A DNA stretch of 43,291 bases from a virus: the IMG/VR virus record IMGVR_UViG_3300050014_000169, positions 1 through 43,291 of that record, one strand, 5' to 3'. A program made the position numbers and the translations under genes. Shown here one piece after another: positions 17,104 to 23,477 of this stretch (positions within the stretch are counted from its first letter, which is position 1; every line of letters starts with the position of its first letter). The notes below the pieces were generated by a model. It was not told the DNA's origin, did no database searches, and saw only the letters and a program-made list of their open reading frames with translations.

Positions 17104-17472
17104 TCAATATGCCAGTTCTCCCCCCGCCGCCGCGATTGTGTTTTTTAAGGCTTTATACCTTGCAAACATTAACAACTCTTCTTTATCTTCGTTATTACAT
17201 ACTTTATAACATCCGATTAATTCTTCTAAATCAGTTTCGAGAGATAACTCTTGGGGCTGATTTTTTGTGTCTAAACCGTTATCTTCAATAATATTGCTTT
17301 TTTTAATTCCGAAATGATCGGCAATTTTTTGAATAACTCCCATTCTGGGTTCTTTGGTTTCGGTTTCCCATGCCGAGACGGCCTTATCGGTTACTCCAGC
17401 TATTTTAGCAAGTTCTACTTGAGTGAGGTTGTGCATCTCTCTCAGTTTTTTAATATTCATACCAATTGACAT
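17104..17472 (-). CDS. CI-like lysogeny repressor (XRE family)
   Basis: A 122-residue protein. Residues 5-60 form an XRE/HTH_3 DNA-binding domain (IKKLREMHNLTQVELAKIAG ... AVSAWETETKEP). There is no peptidase domain, so it is not a RecA-cleaved LexA/CI type; the C-terminal half (about 80-120, LEELIGCYKVCNNEDKEELL) is helical and likely dimerises. Start ATG at 17472 follows AGGAGCTGTTTAAA; a second in-frame ATG lies four codons on. It is divergent from the Cro-like gene, with palindromic operators in both promoters, so it should repress the lytic promoter and control its own. Confidence 0.85.
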   Translation of the reverse strand: MSIGMNIKKLREMHNLTQVELAKIAGVTDKAVSAWETETKEPRMGVIQKIADHFGIKKSNIIEDNGLDTKNQPQELSLETDLEELIGCYKVCNNEDKEELLMFARYKALKNTIAAAGGELAY

Positions 17473-17514
17473 TTTAAACAGCTCCTATTTATTATCCTTT
17501 TTATGATATTCAAA

Positions 17515-17543
17515 AGTATAAACCTAAAGTAGAAAATAATCAA
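17515..17543 (-). promoter_or_regulatory. Repressor promoter (PRM-like) with operator
   Basis: On the minus strand TTGATT (17538-17543) and TATACT (17515-17520) are separated by exactly 17 bp. The spacer holds an operator-like site at 17519-17533 that matches 12 of 15 positions of TCTACTTAAAGTAGA. Placement suggests autoregulation of the repressor. Confidence 0.6.
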
Positions 17544-17560
17544 CACTTTTTTTAAAAATA

Positions 17561-17575
17561 TCTACTAAAAGCTCT
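17561..17575. promoter_or_regulatory. Degenerate operator between the two promoters
   Basis: TCTACTAAAAG at 17561-17571 keeps the left half and centre of the 15-bp operator TCTACTTAAAGTAGA (10 of 15 positions). It sits next to the -35 box of the lytic promoter and between the two complete sites. Probably a weak third site of the switch. Confidence 0.4.
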
Positions 17576-17603
17576 TGACAGTCCACTTAAAGTAGAGTAA
17601 CAT
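17575..17603 (+). promoter_or_regulatory. Early lytic promoter (PR-like) with operator
   Basis: TTGACA (17575-17580), a 17-bp spacer and TAACAT (17598-17603), followed by the ribosome site GAAGGAGGTGGG of the Cro-like gene. The spacer contains the operator at 17582-17596, which matches TCTACTTAAAGTAGA with one change. A repressor bound there would block RNA polymerase directly. Confidence 0.7.
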
Positions 17604-17626
17604 ATTAAATAGAAGGAGGTGGGAAT

Positions 17627-17866
17627 ATGATTTTAACCATAAAGCAAGCAAGACTTTTAAAGGGGAAGACGCAACGCCAAATGGCTGAGAGCCTTGGCTT
17701 ACACGTAGATACCTACAGGAAAATCGAAAGAAATCCTGATGTGGCAACCGTGGGGCAGGCGAAGAGAATATCCGAAATCACGGGCATACCATACAATGAT
17801 ATTTTTTTCGATAAAATATCTACTTTAAGTAGAGAGTTAGATTCCGCAGCACCCACCAGCACCTAA
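17627..17866 (+). CDS. Cro-like XRE regulator
   Basis: A 79-residue protein made almost only of a helix-turn-helix domain (ILTIKQARLLKGKTQRQMAE ... HVDTYRKIERNPDVATVGQA). First gene of the rightward early transcript, divergent from the repressor. Start follows AGAAGGAGGTGGGAAT. Its last third contains a further palindromic operator (17819-17833), so repressor or Cro could act inside the gene. It should favour lytic growth by shutting the repressor promoter. An antirepressor-type or activator role cannot be excluded. Confidence 0.8.
   Translation: MILTIKQARLLKGKTQRQMAESLGLHVDTYRKIERNPDVATVGQAKRISEITGIPYNDIFFDKISTLSRELDSAAPTST
17819..17833. promoter_or_regulatory. Operator inside the Cro-like gene
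   Basis: TCTACTTTAAGTAGA is a 15-bp palindrome broken only at its centre and is the same word as the operators at 17519-17533 and 17582-17596. It lies within the 3' part of the Cro-like gene, about 235 bp from the lytic promoter operator, a distance that could allow DNA looping or roadblock repression. Confidence 0.6.
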
Positions 17867-17875
17867 CCATACATA
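17856..17875 (+). repeat. 20-bp junction repeat, copy 1
   Basis: A 20-bp word containing CCTAACCATACATA spans the end of the Cro-like gene and the gap to the next gene. It recurs with one mismatch at 19531-19550, again just after a small HTH gene and just before an AAAGGAGG ribosome site. A shared boundary word between modules may reflect recombination between early cassettes. Confidence 0.6.
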
Positions 17876-17892
17876 AGAAAGGAGGAATTGGG

Positions 17893-18249
17893 TTGAAACG
17901 TGTTGCACTTGAGGCAAAGAAAATTTCTGATGCGGCAATCGGGAAATTGCTGAAAACCGATTTTTCTCTTTATCCCGAAATTTGCGACATTTTAAATCAT
18001 TGGAAATGGGATGATCGGCTCGGTGAAAAGCCGGAAGGATGGGATGCATTACCTTACTCTCGGCCACTGGAATTTTGGGCAAGAAGAAAGGAAAAGCTAA
18101 CTAAATACATAATAATACATCCGGTTATAAAGGCCATTGAAGACCTTGCAGGGGAAAAATCTATTTTTCGATACCATCATTTGCACAATTTACATCGCAC
18201 CGAATTGCAATTTGAGGACTGGTATTCTTCTTATCATCGGGATTGGTAG
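17893..18249 (+). CDS. Unknown early protein, 118 aa
   Basis: A 118-residue protein starting at TTG (17893) behind AAAGGAGGAATTGGG; no ATG lies near. It is rich in Trp, His, Lys and Tyr (ILNHWKWDDRLGEKPEGWDA, FEDWYSSYHRDW) and basic-acidic mixed, without a membrane span. No family recognised. Second gene of the early transcript, after the Cro-like regulator. An alternative gene model is not evident on the other strand. Confidence 0.55.
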   Translation: MKRVALEAKKISDAAIGKLLKTDFSLYPEICDILNHWKWDDRLGEKPEGWDALPYSRPLEFWARRKEKLTKYIIIHPVIKAIEDLAGEKSIFRYHHLHNLHRTELQFEDWYSSYHRDW

Positions 18250-18254
18250 GATTG

Positions 18255-18572
18255 TTATTTTCGGAGATATTCCAAAATTCCAAAAGCCAATGTCGCCATC
18301 AATGTTGCAATTCCAATAGTTAATGATATTGTAAAATTTCTTTTTCTTATTTTAGTTTCCTCAATGTAATCTTCTCCTGAAGGCATGATACGGTAATGGC
18401 TATATTTCCCATCGTAATCATCAGATATGCAGTTTTCAGAAACGAGCATTCCAAGATATTTGGCGTCTAATTCAATAAACTCTTGAATTTCTGTTTCTAA
18501 TGCGTTTCTGCCATATTTCTTATTAGCCTTGCCTAAAGCCTTAAGCACTTGATACTTTTTATTATCTGGCAT
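18255..18572 (-). CDS. Small winged-helix-like protein with C-terminal anchor
   Basis: A 105-residue protein on the minus strand, opposite to its neighbours. I start it at MPDNKKYQVLKAL (18572) behind AAAAGGGGTGTTACT. Residues 5-75 could form a small winged helix (ETEIQEFIELDAKYLGMLVS ... SHYRIMPSGEDYIEE); residues 80-102 are a membrane segment (FTISLTIGIATLMATLAFGI). The stop is 6 bases from the opposing gene's stop. Possibly a moron that senses or alters the membrane; no family recognised. Confidence 0.5.
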   Translation of the reverse strand: MPDNKKYQVLKALGKANKKYGRNALETEIQEFIELDAKYLGMLVSENCISDDYDGKYSHYRIMPSGEDYIEETKIRKRNFTISLTIGIATLMATLAFGILEYLRK

Positions 18573-18630
18573 AGTAACACCCCTTTTAAATTTAATATTA
18601 TCACAAAAATAAACAGAAAGGAACATCAAA

Positions 18631-19293
18631 ATGCAATCTCTTGTATTTCTCGAACCCGACAATATCAAGGCAATACCGTTTACGACAAGCGACTTAATTG
18701 CAGAACGTACCGAAAACAATTATCGCTCAGTTCAGCGCACCATTGAGAACCAAATGAAACGGCTTGAAACATTCGGAGTAATGCGATTTGAAATCACATT
18801 ACCTGCGAAAGGCAGCAAGGGCGGGCGTCCGAAAAAGATTTATCAACTTAACGAGCCACAAGCCACTTTACTTATTACCTTTTTAAAGAACACCGATATT
18901 GTAGCAGATTTTAAAACCGAACTTGTCCGTCAATTCTATCTCATGCGCGCCGAACTCCAAAAGCGGCAAATGCTCCGGCAGCAATTAAAACCTATTCGGC
19001 GTGAACTGACCGACATTATTCAAGAAAATCCGGATAAAGGCGAATGGTCGTATAAACTCTACACCGACTTGGCGTATAAGTTCGTAACCGGAAAAATATC
19101 CGCTCAGTTGCGGAAAGAGCGAAACGCCCCTAAAAAATCAAAGGCGATAGATTACATGACATCAGAAGAGATTGAAAAGATTGCGAAACTTGAAAATCAA
19201 ATTGGGGTGCTTAAAGAAATGGGCATGGACTATTACCAAATCAAATCATTATTGCTCAATAGGCAGATGGTCGGGAACGTGGGGGTTGCATGA
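18631..19293 (+). CDS. Rha-family phage regulatory protein (first copy)
   Basis: A 220-residue protein. Residues 3-105 match the Rha (Phage_pRha) domain: IPFTTSDLIAERTENNYRSV, MKRLETFG, GRPKKIYQLNEPQATLLIT, FLKNTDIVADFKTELVRQFY. The C-terminal part is helical and basic, perhaps a DNA-binding or oligomerisation tail. Start after AGAAAGGAACATCAAA. Rha of phi80 and P22 relatives interferes with growth in hosts lacking IHF; in Gram-positive phages it is a common early regulator. A second Rha-type gene follows at 20224. Confidence 0.75.
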   Translation: MQSLVFLEPDNIKAIPFTTSDLIAERTENNYRSVQRTIENQMKRLETFGVMRFEITLPAKGSKGGRPKKIYQLNEPQATLLITFLKNTDIVADFKTELVRQFYLMRAELQKRQMLRQQLKPIRRELTDIIQENPDKGEWSYKLYTDLAYKFVTGKISAQLRKERNAPKKSKAIDYMTSEEIEKIAKLENQIGVLKEMGMDYYQIKSLLLNRQMVGNVGVA

Positions 19294-19296
19294 ATT

Positions 19297-19530
19297 ATGC
19301 CAAAACTTCGGGCATCCCCCACCGAGCAAAACAACCGCGAAATTATAGCCAAAATCCGATACGGCATGGAAATGCAACAAGTTACGCACGAAGAATTAGC
19401 TTTGGCAGTGCGGATAACCAAACAAACATTATATCACCGCTATAAACGCCCTGATGAATTTAGACTATGCGAGTTAAGGCAAGTATCTAAAAAGTTGCAT
19501 GTTCCAATTTTAGAACTTTTAGGCGAATGA
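19297..19530 (+). CDS. Small XRE-like regulator, 77 aa
   Basis: A 77-residue protein with one helix-turn-helix domain (EIIAKIRYGMEMQQVTHEEL, then ITKQTLYHRYKRPDEF). It starts 3 bases after the Rha gene stop, probably by coupling, since no strong ribosome site is seen. A 20-bp word shared with the end of the Cro-like gene follows its stop. Likely a second transcription factor of the early region. Confidence 0.65.
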   Translation: MPKLRASPTEQNNREIIAKIRYGMEMQQVTHEELALAVRITKQTLYHRYKRPDEFRLCELRQVSKKLHVPILELLGE

Positions 19531-19550
19531 CCAGCGCCTAACCATACATA
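19531..19550 (+). repeat. 20-bp junction repeat, copy 2
   Basis: Second copy of the word containing CCTAACCATACATA (first at 17856-17875; one mismatch). As in the first case it follows a small HTH gene and precedes a gene with an AAAGGAGG ribosome site. Confidence 0.6.
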
Positions 19551-19578
19551 GCAGTAATTAGGAAAGGAGGTGAAAATT

Positions 19579-19851
19579 ATGACAAAGGATAATTTTGAAA
19601 AAGCAGAAAACGCACTTTTGAAAGCAATCGACGAAATCAGCACAAAAGAAAATGCCACGCTCTACTCTGACAAGTTGAACGCGACAGTTTCTACATTAAT
19701 TCAATTAGAAATAAACAAACGCTCGATCGTTATTGTTGGTAATGACCTCTTAATAGAAACGGCCAACACAATGGGCAACAATCCCTGCAATGCGCCTGGA
19801 ACAAATGTACTTGCACCGAATAATACCGCTATTGGATGCCGTGAGAATTGA
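19579..19851 (+). CDS. Unknown early protein, 90 aa
   Basis: A 90-residue protein. I start it at the ATG at 19579 because AAAGGAGG (19563-19570) is 8 bases upstream; an in-frame GTG overlaps that ribosome site. Residues 1-60 are likely helical (NFEKAENALLKAIDEISTKE), the end is Asn/Pro-rich (MGNNPCNAPGTNVLAPNN). The last 23 bases overlap the end of the opposite Cas2-like gene, so the two transcripts are antisense there. No family recognised. Confidence 0.5.
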   Translation: MTKDNFEKAENALLKAIDEISTKENATLYSDKLNATVSTLIQLEINKRSIVIVGNDLLIETANTMGNNPCNAPGTNVLAPNNTAIGCREN

Positions 19852-20095
19852 GCCATTTTACAGTATCCGGTTTATGCTGCCCGGCGCAATTTGTGACTTG
19901 AGACACAAATAGAAGATCGCTCGTATCCATGACGCTAAGAATATAGCGTTTTATTTCCGCCGGATTTTTAGCTGTAGAAATAAACCAGCCCGATTCCATG
20001 GCGTGGCAGTAATCTCCATACGATTCAATAGCCTTATGAACTGTCTCATAGTTTTGTCCGGGTTTGTCTAAATCGTAACAAACCAAGTAAACCAT
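19829..20095 (-). CDS. Stand-alone Cas2-like protein
   Basis: An 88-residue protein started at MVYLVCYDLDKPGQNY (20095) behind AAGGAGGGGATATT. The first strand with YDL (Asp8) matches the conserved acidic residue of the Cas2/VapD ferredoxin-like fold; then ESYGDYCHAMESGWFI and LLFVSQVTN give the expected helix-strand pattern. Proteins of this shape are commonly annotated as Cas2-like or (misleadingly) SinR-family. Cas2 proper is a scaffold in spacer acquisition; VapD relatives are RNases. No cas1, no repeat array is in the window, so a CRISPR role is unlikely. It is a minus-strand insert with its own ribosome site and an upstream hairpin. Product function unknown. Confidence 0.65.
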   Translation of the reverse strand: MVYLVCYDLDKPGQNYETVHKAIESYGDYCHAMESGWFISTAKNPAEIKRYILSVMDTSDLLFVSQVTNCAGQHKPDTVKWLNSHGIQ

Positions 20096-20153
20096 AATAT
20101 CCCCTCCTTTCGCCAACAGTTTACATTATTCGGGCGAAAAAGACAAGAAAAAA

Positions 20154-20171
20154 GCACCGCGCTAACGGTGC
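20154..20171 (-). terminator. Hairpin insulating the Cas2-like gene
   Basis: GCACCG (20154-20159) pairs with CGGTGC (20166-20171) around CGCTAA. Read on the minus strand it is followed by TTTTTTCTTGTCTTTTT, so it terminates leftward transcripts. It sits about 60 bases before the Cas2-like start, with a weak promoter (TTGTCT, 17 bp, TAAACT) between, and may protect that gene from read-through. Confidence 0.55.
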
Positions 20172-20223
20172 AATGGAAAAATCTATACCGCTATTATAAG
20201 CGGATTTGAAAGGAAAGTCAATA

Positions 20224-20871
20224 ATGAACGAATTAGTTTTTGAAAAGCAGGACAAGCCAATGACCGACAGTCTGAAAGTGGCTGAATATTTTAAGAAAAA
20301 CCACAAAGAGGTTTTGCGAGATATTAGAAATCTTGAATGTTCAGAGGAATTTGGAAAGCGCAACTTTGCGCCCTCGTTTTATATCAGCGAACAGGGGCAT
20401 CGCATCCCAAAGGTAAATACTACTTTTGACGGTTTTATGTTCCTTGCAATGGGTTATCGTGGGAAGAAAGCGGCAGTACTTAAAGAGGCGTACATAAAAG
20501 AGTTTAACCGCATGTCAGACTTCATTCATCAACTCGATACTGCTCGCCTTGAATTCCATGACTTGGCCGACGCAATAAAAGAAGCCCATAAAGACGATTA
20601 TCACAATTATCATTTTTCTAACGAGCTGGATTTGATAAACCGTATTGTTCTTGGAACGTCAACGCGCAAGTTTAAAAAGGAACACGGAATTGAAGCAAAC
20701 ACCATTAGGCCAGAACTGACACCCGATCAACTTTCAGGGGTAATTAAATTACAAAGGCTTGATATTGGACTGCTTATGACTACTCCGGAATACGAAGACC
20801 GCAAGCAAATACTAAGCAAATACTATTCGCGCATCCGGCAATTATCGCTAAAAGAGGGGATTTCCTTATGA
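20224..20871 (+). CDS. Rha-family phage regulatory protein (second copy)
   Basis: A 215-residue protein started at the ATG at 20224 (MNELVFEKQD) behind GAAAGGAAAGTCAATA. Residues 2-105 match Rha: KPMTDSLKVAEYFKKNHKEV, RNFAPSFYIS, VNTTFDGFMFLAMGYRGKKA, AYIKEFNRM. The C-terminal 110 residues are helical and unlike those of the first Rha gene (18631-19293), so the two are paralogous only in the N-terminal domain. Its stop overlaps the next ATG. Likely an early regulator or antirepressor. Confidence 0.8.
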   Translation: MNELVFEKQDKPMTDSLKVAEYFKKNHKEVLRDIRNLECSEEFGKRNFAPSFYISEQGHRIPKVNTTFDGFMFLAMGYRGKKAAVLKEAYIKEFNRMSDFIHQLDTARLEFHDLADAIKEAHKDDYHNYHFSNELDLINRIVLGTSTRKFKKEHGIEANTIRPELTPDQLSGVIKLQRLDIGLLMTTPEYEDRKQILSKYYSRIRQLSLKEGISL

Positions 20872-21074
20872 AAGAAACAATCGGAGTGTGTGAGGCTGCA
20901 AAACGGCTCAACATGAAACCCCTGAATTTAGAGGGGGCAATCGAAAAGGGACTTATGCCATTTTTGAACGCCGTTATTGTGCCATGTGAAAAATCTAACC
21001 GCTACATAATACCACGTGAAAGATTTGAGCGATGGATAAGCGGTCGGGATATGCTGCCGGTCAGGATGGTATAG
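20868..21074 (+). CDS. Small MerR/excisionase-like DNA-binding protein
   Basis: A 68-residue protein with an excisionase/MerR-like winged-helix pattern: IGVCEAAKRLNMKPLNLEGA at the front and RYIIPRERFERWISGRD near the end. ATG overlaps the stop of the Rha gene (ATGA) and follows GAGGGGATTTCCTT. It could be the excisionase partner of the integrase or another early regulator; the sequence alone does not decide. Confidence 0.6.
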   Translation: MKETIGVCEAAKRLNMKPLNLEGAIEKGLMPFLNAVIVPCEKSNRYIIPRERFERWISGRDMLPVRMV

Positions 21075-21116
21075 GACAAGCAGTAAAAATTCGAACAACT
21101 GAAAGGATGATGAAAA

Positions 21117-21323
21117 GTGCATCCAATAGATTTTTTCTTAGGTGAACTTTATGACGATTTAGTATGTTATTCACGCAAACATCCTAACCGAATTATTGAA
21201 ACCGCTTACACCGAAAACAACAAGGCTTTAGCGGAGGCAAAGCGTGAGCGCAGACGTACAAGAAATCTTTATCTTGTGGTTTGTGGTGGGATGTCAGCGG
21301 CGAGATGGGAGGAAAAGAAATGA
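21117..21323 (+). CDS. Unknown early protein, 68 aa
   Basis: A 68-residue protein starting at GTG (21117) behind GAAAGGATGATGAAAA. It is acidic at the front (FFLGELYDDLVCYSRKHPNR) and strongly basic in the middle (AEAKRERRRTRN). Its stop overlaps the next start (ATGA). No family recognised. Confidence 0.5.
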   Translation: MHPIDFFLGELYDDLVCYSRKHPNRIIETAYTENNKALAEAKRERRRTRNLYLVVCGGMSAARWEEKK

Positions 21324-21484
21324 ATACCGAAAAGTTTGAACCTATGGATGTTAAAAAACTGCCCCACCTTTACACGGTGAGTGATGTGCAGATACAAAAG
21401 GTGATACGTGAGGCTAAGAGTGGCGGCCCTGTGGTGCGGTACGGCATGTTAAGGGCGCTGGAAGTGCTTGGCTTGCCATCATGA
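21320..21484 (+). CDS. Unknown early protein, 54 aa
   Basis: A 54-residue protein started at ATG 21320 (MNTEKFEPMDVKKLPHLY), overlapping the previous stop and preceded by GGGAGGAAAAGAA. It contains a possible short helix-turn-helix (VSDVQIQKVIREAKSGGPVV). Overlaps the next gene by four bases. No family recognised. Confidence 0.5.
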   Translation: MNTEKFEPMDVKKLPHLYTVSDVQIQKVIREAKSGGPVVRYGMLRALEVLGLPS

Positions 21485-21684
21485 ATGATTTTTTACCGAT
21501 TGAGCAGTTGCCGGAGGGCATCACAGTATTACTGCATACAGGCAACCAATTCTTTTACGGCTACATATTGGAAGATAAGATCTATCGGTTTACTGGCGAA
21601 TCCTATAACGGTATTGTCAGCCCTTATGAGTTTCGCAGATTGACGAAGTTTGAGGAAATGAATTTGGGCAAATACCATGTATGA
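21481..21684 (+). CDS. Unknown early protein, 67 aa
   Basis: A 67-residue protein (MNDFLPIEQLPEGITVLLHT...). Strand-rich pattern with FYGYILEDKIYRFTG, which could be a small SH3-like barrel. ATG overlaps the upstream stop; its own end overlaps the next tiny membrane-protein gene by eight bases. No family recognised. Confidence 0.5.
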   Translation: MNDFLPIEQLPEGITVLLHTGNQFFYGYILEDKIYRFTGESYNGIVSPYEFRRLTKFEEMNLGKYHV

Positions 21685-21766
21685 AATAGGCGTTATCTTA
21701 ATTGTGATTATCTGTACCATGGCGTTTTTTACTATCGGAGGGCTATTATCGGGTGAAAAATGGTAA
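21677..21766 (+). CDS. Tiny membrane protein, 29 aa
   Basis: A 29-codon frame almost entirely one membrane segment (EIGVILIVIICTMAFFTIGG) with a short charged tail GEKW. It overlaps the end of the previous gene by eight bases, so it is probably translated by coupling; there is no strong ribosome site. It is directly followed by a perfect 8-bp hairpin. Likely real because the hydrophobic segment is complete, but short. Confidence 0.35.
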   Translation: MYEIGVILIVIICTMAFFTIGGLLSGEKW

Positions 21767-21795
21767 GGCCGTGAAAGCTCTGAACTCTCACGGCC
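21767..21795 (+). terminator. Strong hairpin in the early operon
   Basis: GGCCGTGA (21767-21774) pairs perfectly with TCACGGCC (21788-21795) around a 13-base loop. No T run follows (AAGGGAAAATATC), so it may be a processing or mRNA stability element, or a Rho-dependent pause, rather than an intrinsic terminator. Confidence 0.4.
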
Positions 21796-21853
21796 AAGGG
21801 AAAATATCTATACATATTTTAAGCCTTTATAAGGCAGAAAGCAAGAGGAAACT

Positions 21854-22015
21854 ATGAAATTTAGAATCCACTGGGCTATTGGTGGTTGCGAGGACAGCGT
21901 TGATATTGTCGGTGAAAACATTGAGGAAATAAGAGCAAAAGCAATAGCCGCAACCGATATTCGCGGTTTAGATGTTGACAAAAATAACTTATGGTCGGAG
22001 GAATTAGAATGTTAG
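21854..22015 (+). CDS. Small early protein, 53 aa
   Basis: A 53-residue protein (MKFRIHWAIGGCEDSVDIVG...) preceded by AAGAGGAAACT. The pattern of one strand, a short turn and a helix (ENIEEIRAKAIAATD) looks like a small single-domain fold seen in many phage early proteins. Its end overlaps the next start by seven bases. No family recognised. Confidence 0.5.
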   Translation: MKFRIHWAIGGCEDSVDIVGENIEEIRAKAIAATDIRGLDVDKNNLWSEELEC

Positions 22016-22719
22016 AAAAAGATGTAAAAATAGGCGATAGGGTTGTGCCGTTTCAGAAAACAAGGCAACCTAACATTATAAATTGGACTAAGTTTTTGGA
22101 ATATGGAAGTGATACTTCTAAATTTTTTAAAGAAAATGGGTATTTGATAGTCCGAAAAATATATCAAGATTATTTTTCCTTGGGTAACGGCACCGATAAA
22201 TGCGATAAATTTGAATTCAACGCCTCCGACTTTGAACCCTATGAAGAGCCTGTTGAAGACAATGGTATCAAAAAGATGCTTACTCGTGGCAATAGAACGA
22301 TCGTGTTCCTTAAAGGGAGCAGAAAAGGCGTTTCGGTCTGTTCACCCTCAGACACATTCGACCCCGTAAAAGGCGTTGCACTGGCGTATGCAAGGGCTTT
22401 AGGGCAGACGGTGGATGATATTGAGATTGTTGTAAACCCCGCGCAGAACGCACCACAGGAGGACAAGCCCTTGACATTTGAGGTGGGGGAGATGGTGAAA
22501 TTCCGTGAAGATTTAATTGACGGTAAAACTTATGACCACATGACTTATTACGATTCAATGAAAAACAATTTGCCTAAAACCTTTGCTTTACCAGAGATTA
22601 ATGCCGTAAGAAACTGCCATCTTGACAGTTGGCACTTTCCCCTATGCATGCTTGAAAAAGTCCCACAGGTCAAGCACGAAGTTATCATCGATGGCGTGAA
22701 GTATGTGAAAGAACCATGA
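22009..22719 (+). CDS. Unknown early protein, 236 aa
   Basis: A 236-residue protein started at ATG 22009 (MLEKDVKIGDRVVPF), behind CGGAGGAATTAGA. Three short segments look like SH3-type or protein-binding modules: an N-terminal beta part (1-75), a central part with RTIVFLKGSRKGVSVCSPSD and DPVKGVALAYARA (about 100-135), and a C-terminal beta part with FEVGEMVKFREDL. The central piece recurs in small proteins of other clostridial phages, to my recollection, without known function. Stop overlaps the next start. Confidence 0.5.
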   Translation: MLEKDVKIGDRVVPFQKTRQPNIINWTKFLEYGSDTSKFFKENGYLIVRKIYQDYFSLGNGTDKCDKFEFNASDFEPYEEPVEDNGIKKMLTRGNRTIVFLKGSRKGVSVCSPSDTFDPVKGVALAYARALGQTVDDIEIVVNPAQNAPQEDKPLTFEVGEMVKFREDLIDGKTYDHMTYYDSMKNNLPKTFALPEINAVRNCHLDSWHFPLCMLEKVPQVKHEVIIDGVKYVKEP

Positions 22720-22967
22720 GCATCGACGCATACAACGACTCACAAGTTGAAAGACAGGAACGGAGATTTTTAGAGCCTAAACCTGATAAATGTCTTTATG
22801 GATTTTACATAGACGACAGGGTAGCAGTAATAAAAAGAAACTTTTCTGATTTTGGATTTGAGGGCGTTATTTTAGGGTTTGACGAGGGAGTTTTAAAAGT
22901 TGAAATTGAGGGCGACACCATGAAATGGGTTGATTGGTTGCCGCCGCAGGATTTAATAAAAATTTAA
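22716..22967 (+). CDS. Unknown early protein, 83 aa
   Basis: An 83-residue protein. After a charged start (YNDSQVERQERRFLEPKP) residues 28-80 look like a small beta barrel (FYIDDRVAVIKRNFSDFGF, VILGFDEGVLKVEIEGD) ending VDWLPPQDLIKI. ATG overlaps the stop of the previous gene. No family recognised. Confidence 0.5.
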   Translation: MSIDAYNDSQVERQERRFLEPKPDKCLYGFYIDDRVAVIKRNFSDFGFEGVILGFDEGVLKVEIEGDTMKWVDWLPPQDLIKI

Positions 22968-22988
22968 TAAAATAATGGAGGGAAATTA

Positions 22989-23477
22989 ATGTCAAGTTTA
23001 TACGAATTAACGGGGCAAATATTTGATCTAAAAATCATGTTTGAGGCAGGGGAGATTGACGAGCAGACGCTCACCGACACAATGGAATCGCTTGATGCCG
23101 ACATTGAGGTTAAGGCAGAGGGATACTGCAAAATCATTGCTTTATGGTCAGGTGATGTTGCCTCTGCAAAAAGTGAAATTGACCGATTAACCGAGCATAA
23201 GAAAACCCTTGAAAACAGCGTTAAGCGTTTAAAGGACAACCTGCAAACGGCTATGAGCGTGCAGGGGAAGCAGAAGTTGGCAGCCGGTACATTTACCGTA
23301 TCAATAGCTAAGAACCCCGCAAGCGTCAACGTGCTTTGTGAGGAACTCATTCCAATAGAATATTTCAAAACTCCTGACCCTGTACTCGTAAAAAAGGAAT
23401 TGCTCGATGCTTTAAAGGCTGGGACAGTCGTGCCGGGGGCGGAGTTAAAACAAGGCGAAAGTTTGAGGATTAAATAA
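22989..23477 (+). CDS. Siphovirus Gp157-family protein
   Basis: A 162-residue protein matching the Gp157 family: LYELTGQIFDLKIMFEAGEI, then DTMESLDADIEVKAEGYCKI, a coiled coil (KSEIDRLTEHKKTLENSVKR) and the C-terminal IPIEYFKTPDPVLVKKELLD with GTVVPGAELKQGESLRIK. In Streptococcus phages this family has been linked to phage resistance and it is normally found just before recombination genes, as here. Ribosome site ATGGAGGGAAATTA. Its stop overlaps the annealing-protein start by one base. Confidence 0.85.
   Translation: MSSLYELTGQIFDLKIMFEAGEIDEQTLTDTMESLDADIEVKAEGYCKIIALWSGDVASAKSEIDRLTEHKKTLENSVKRLKDNLQTAMSVQGKQKLAAGTFTVSIAKNPASVNVLCEELIPIEYFKTPDPVLVKKELLDALKAGTVVPGAELKQGESLRIK

Noticed and set aside
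19829-20095. CRISPR system
   Set aside because: Only a Cas2-like protein is seen; no cas1, effector gene or regularly spaced repeat array anywhere in the window.
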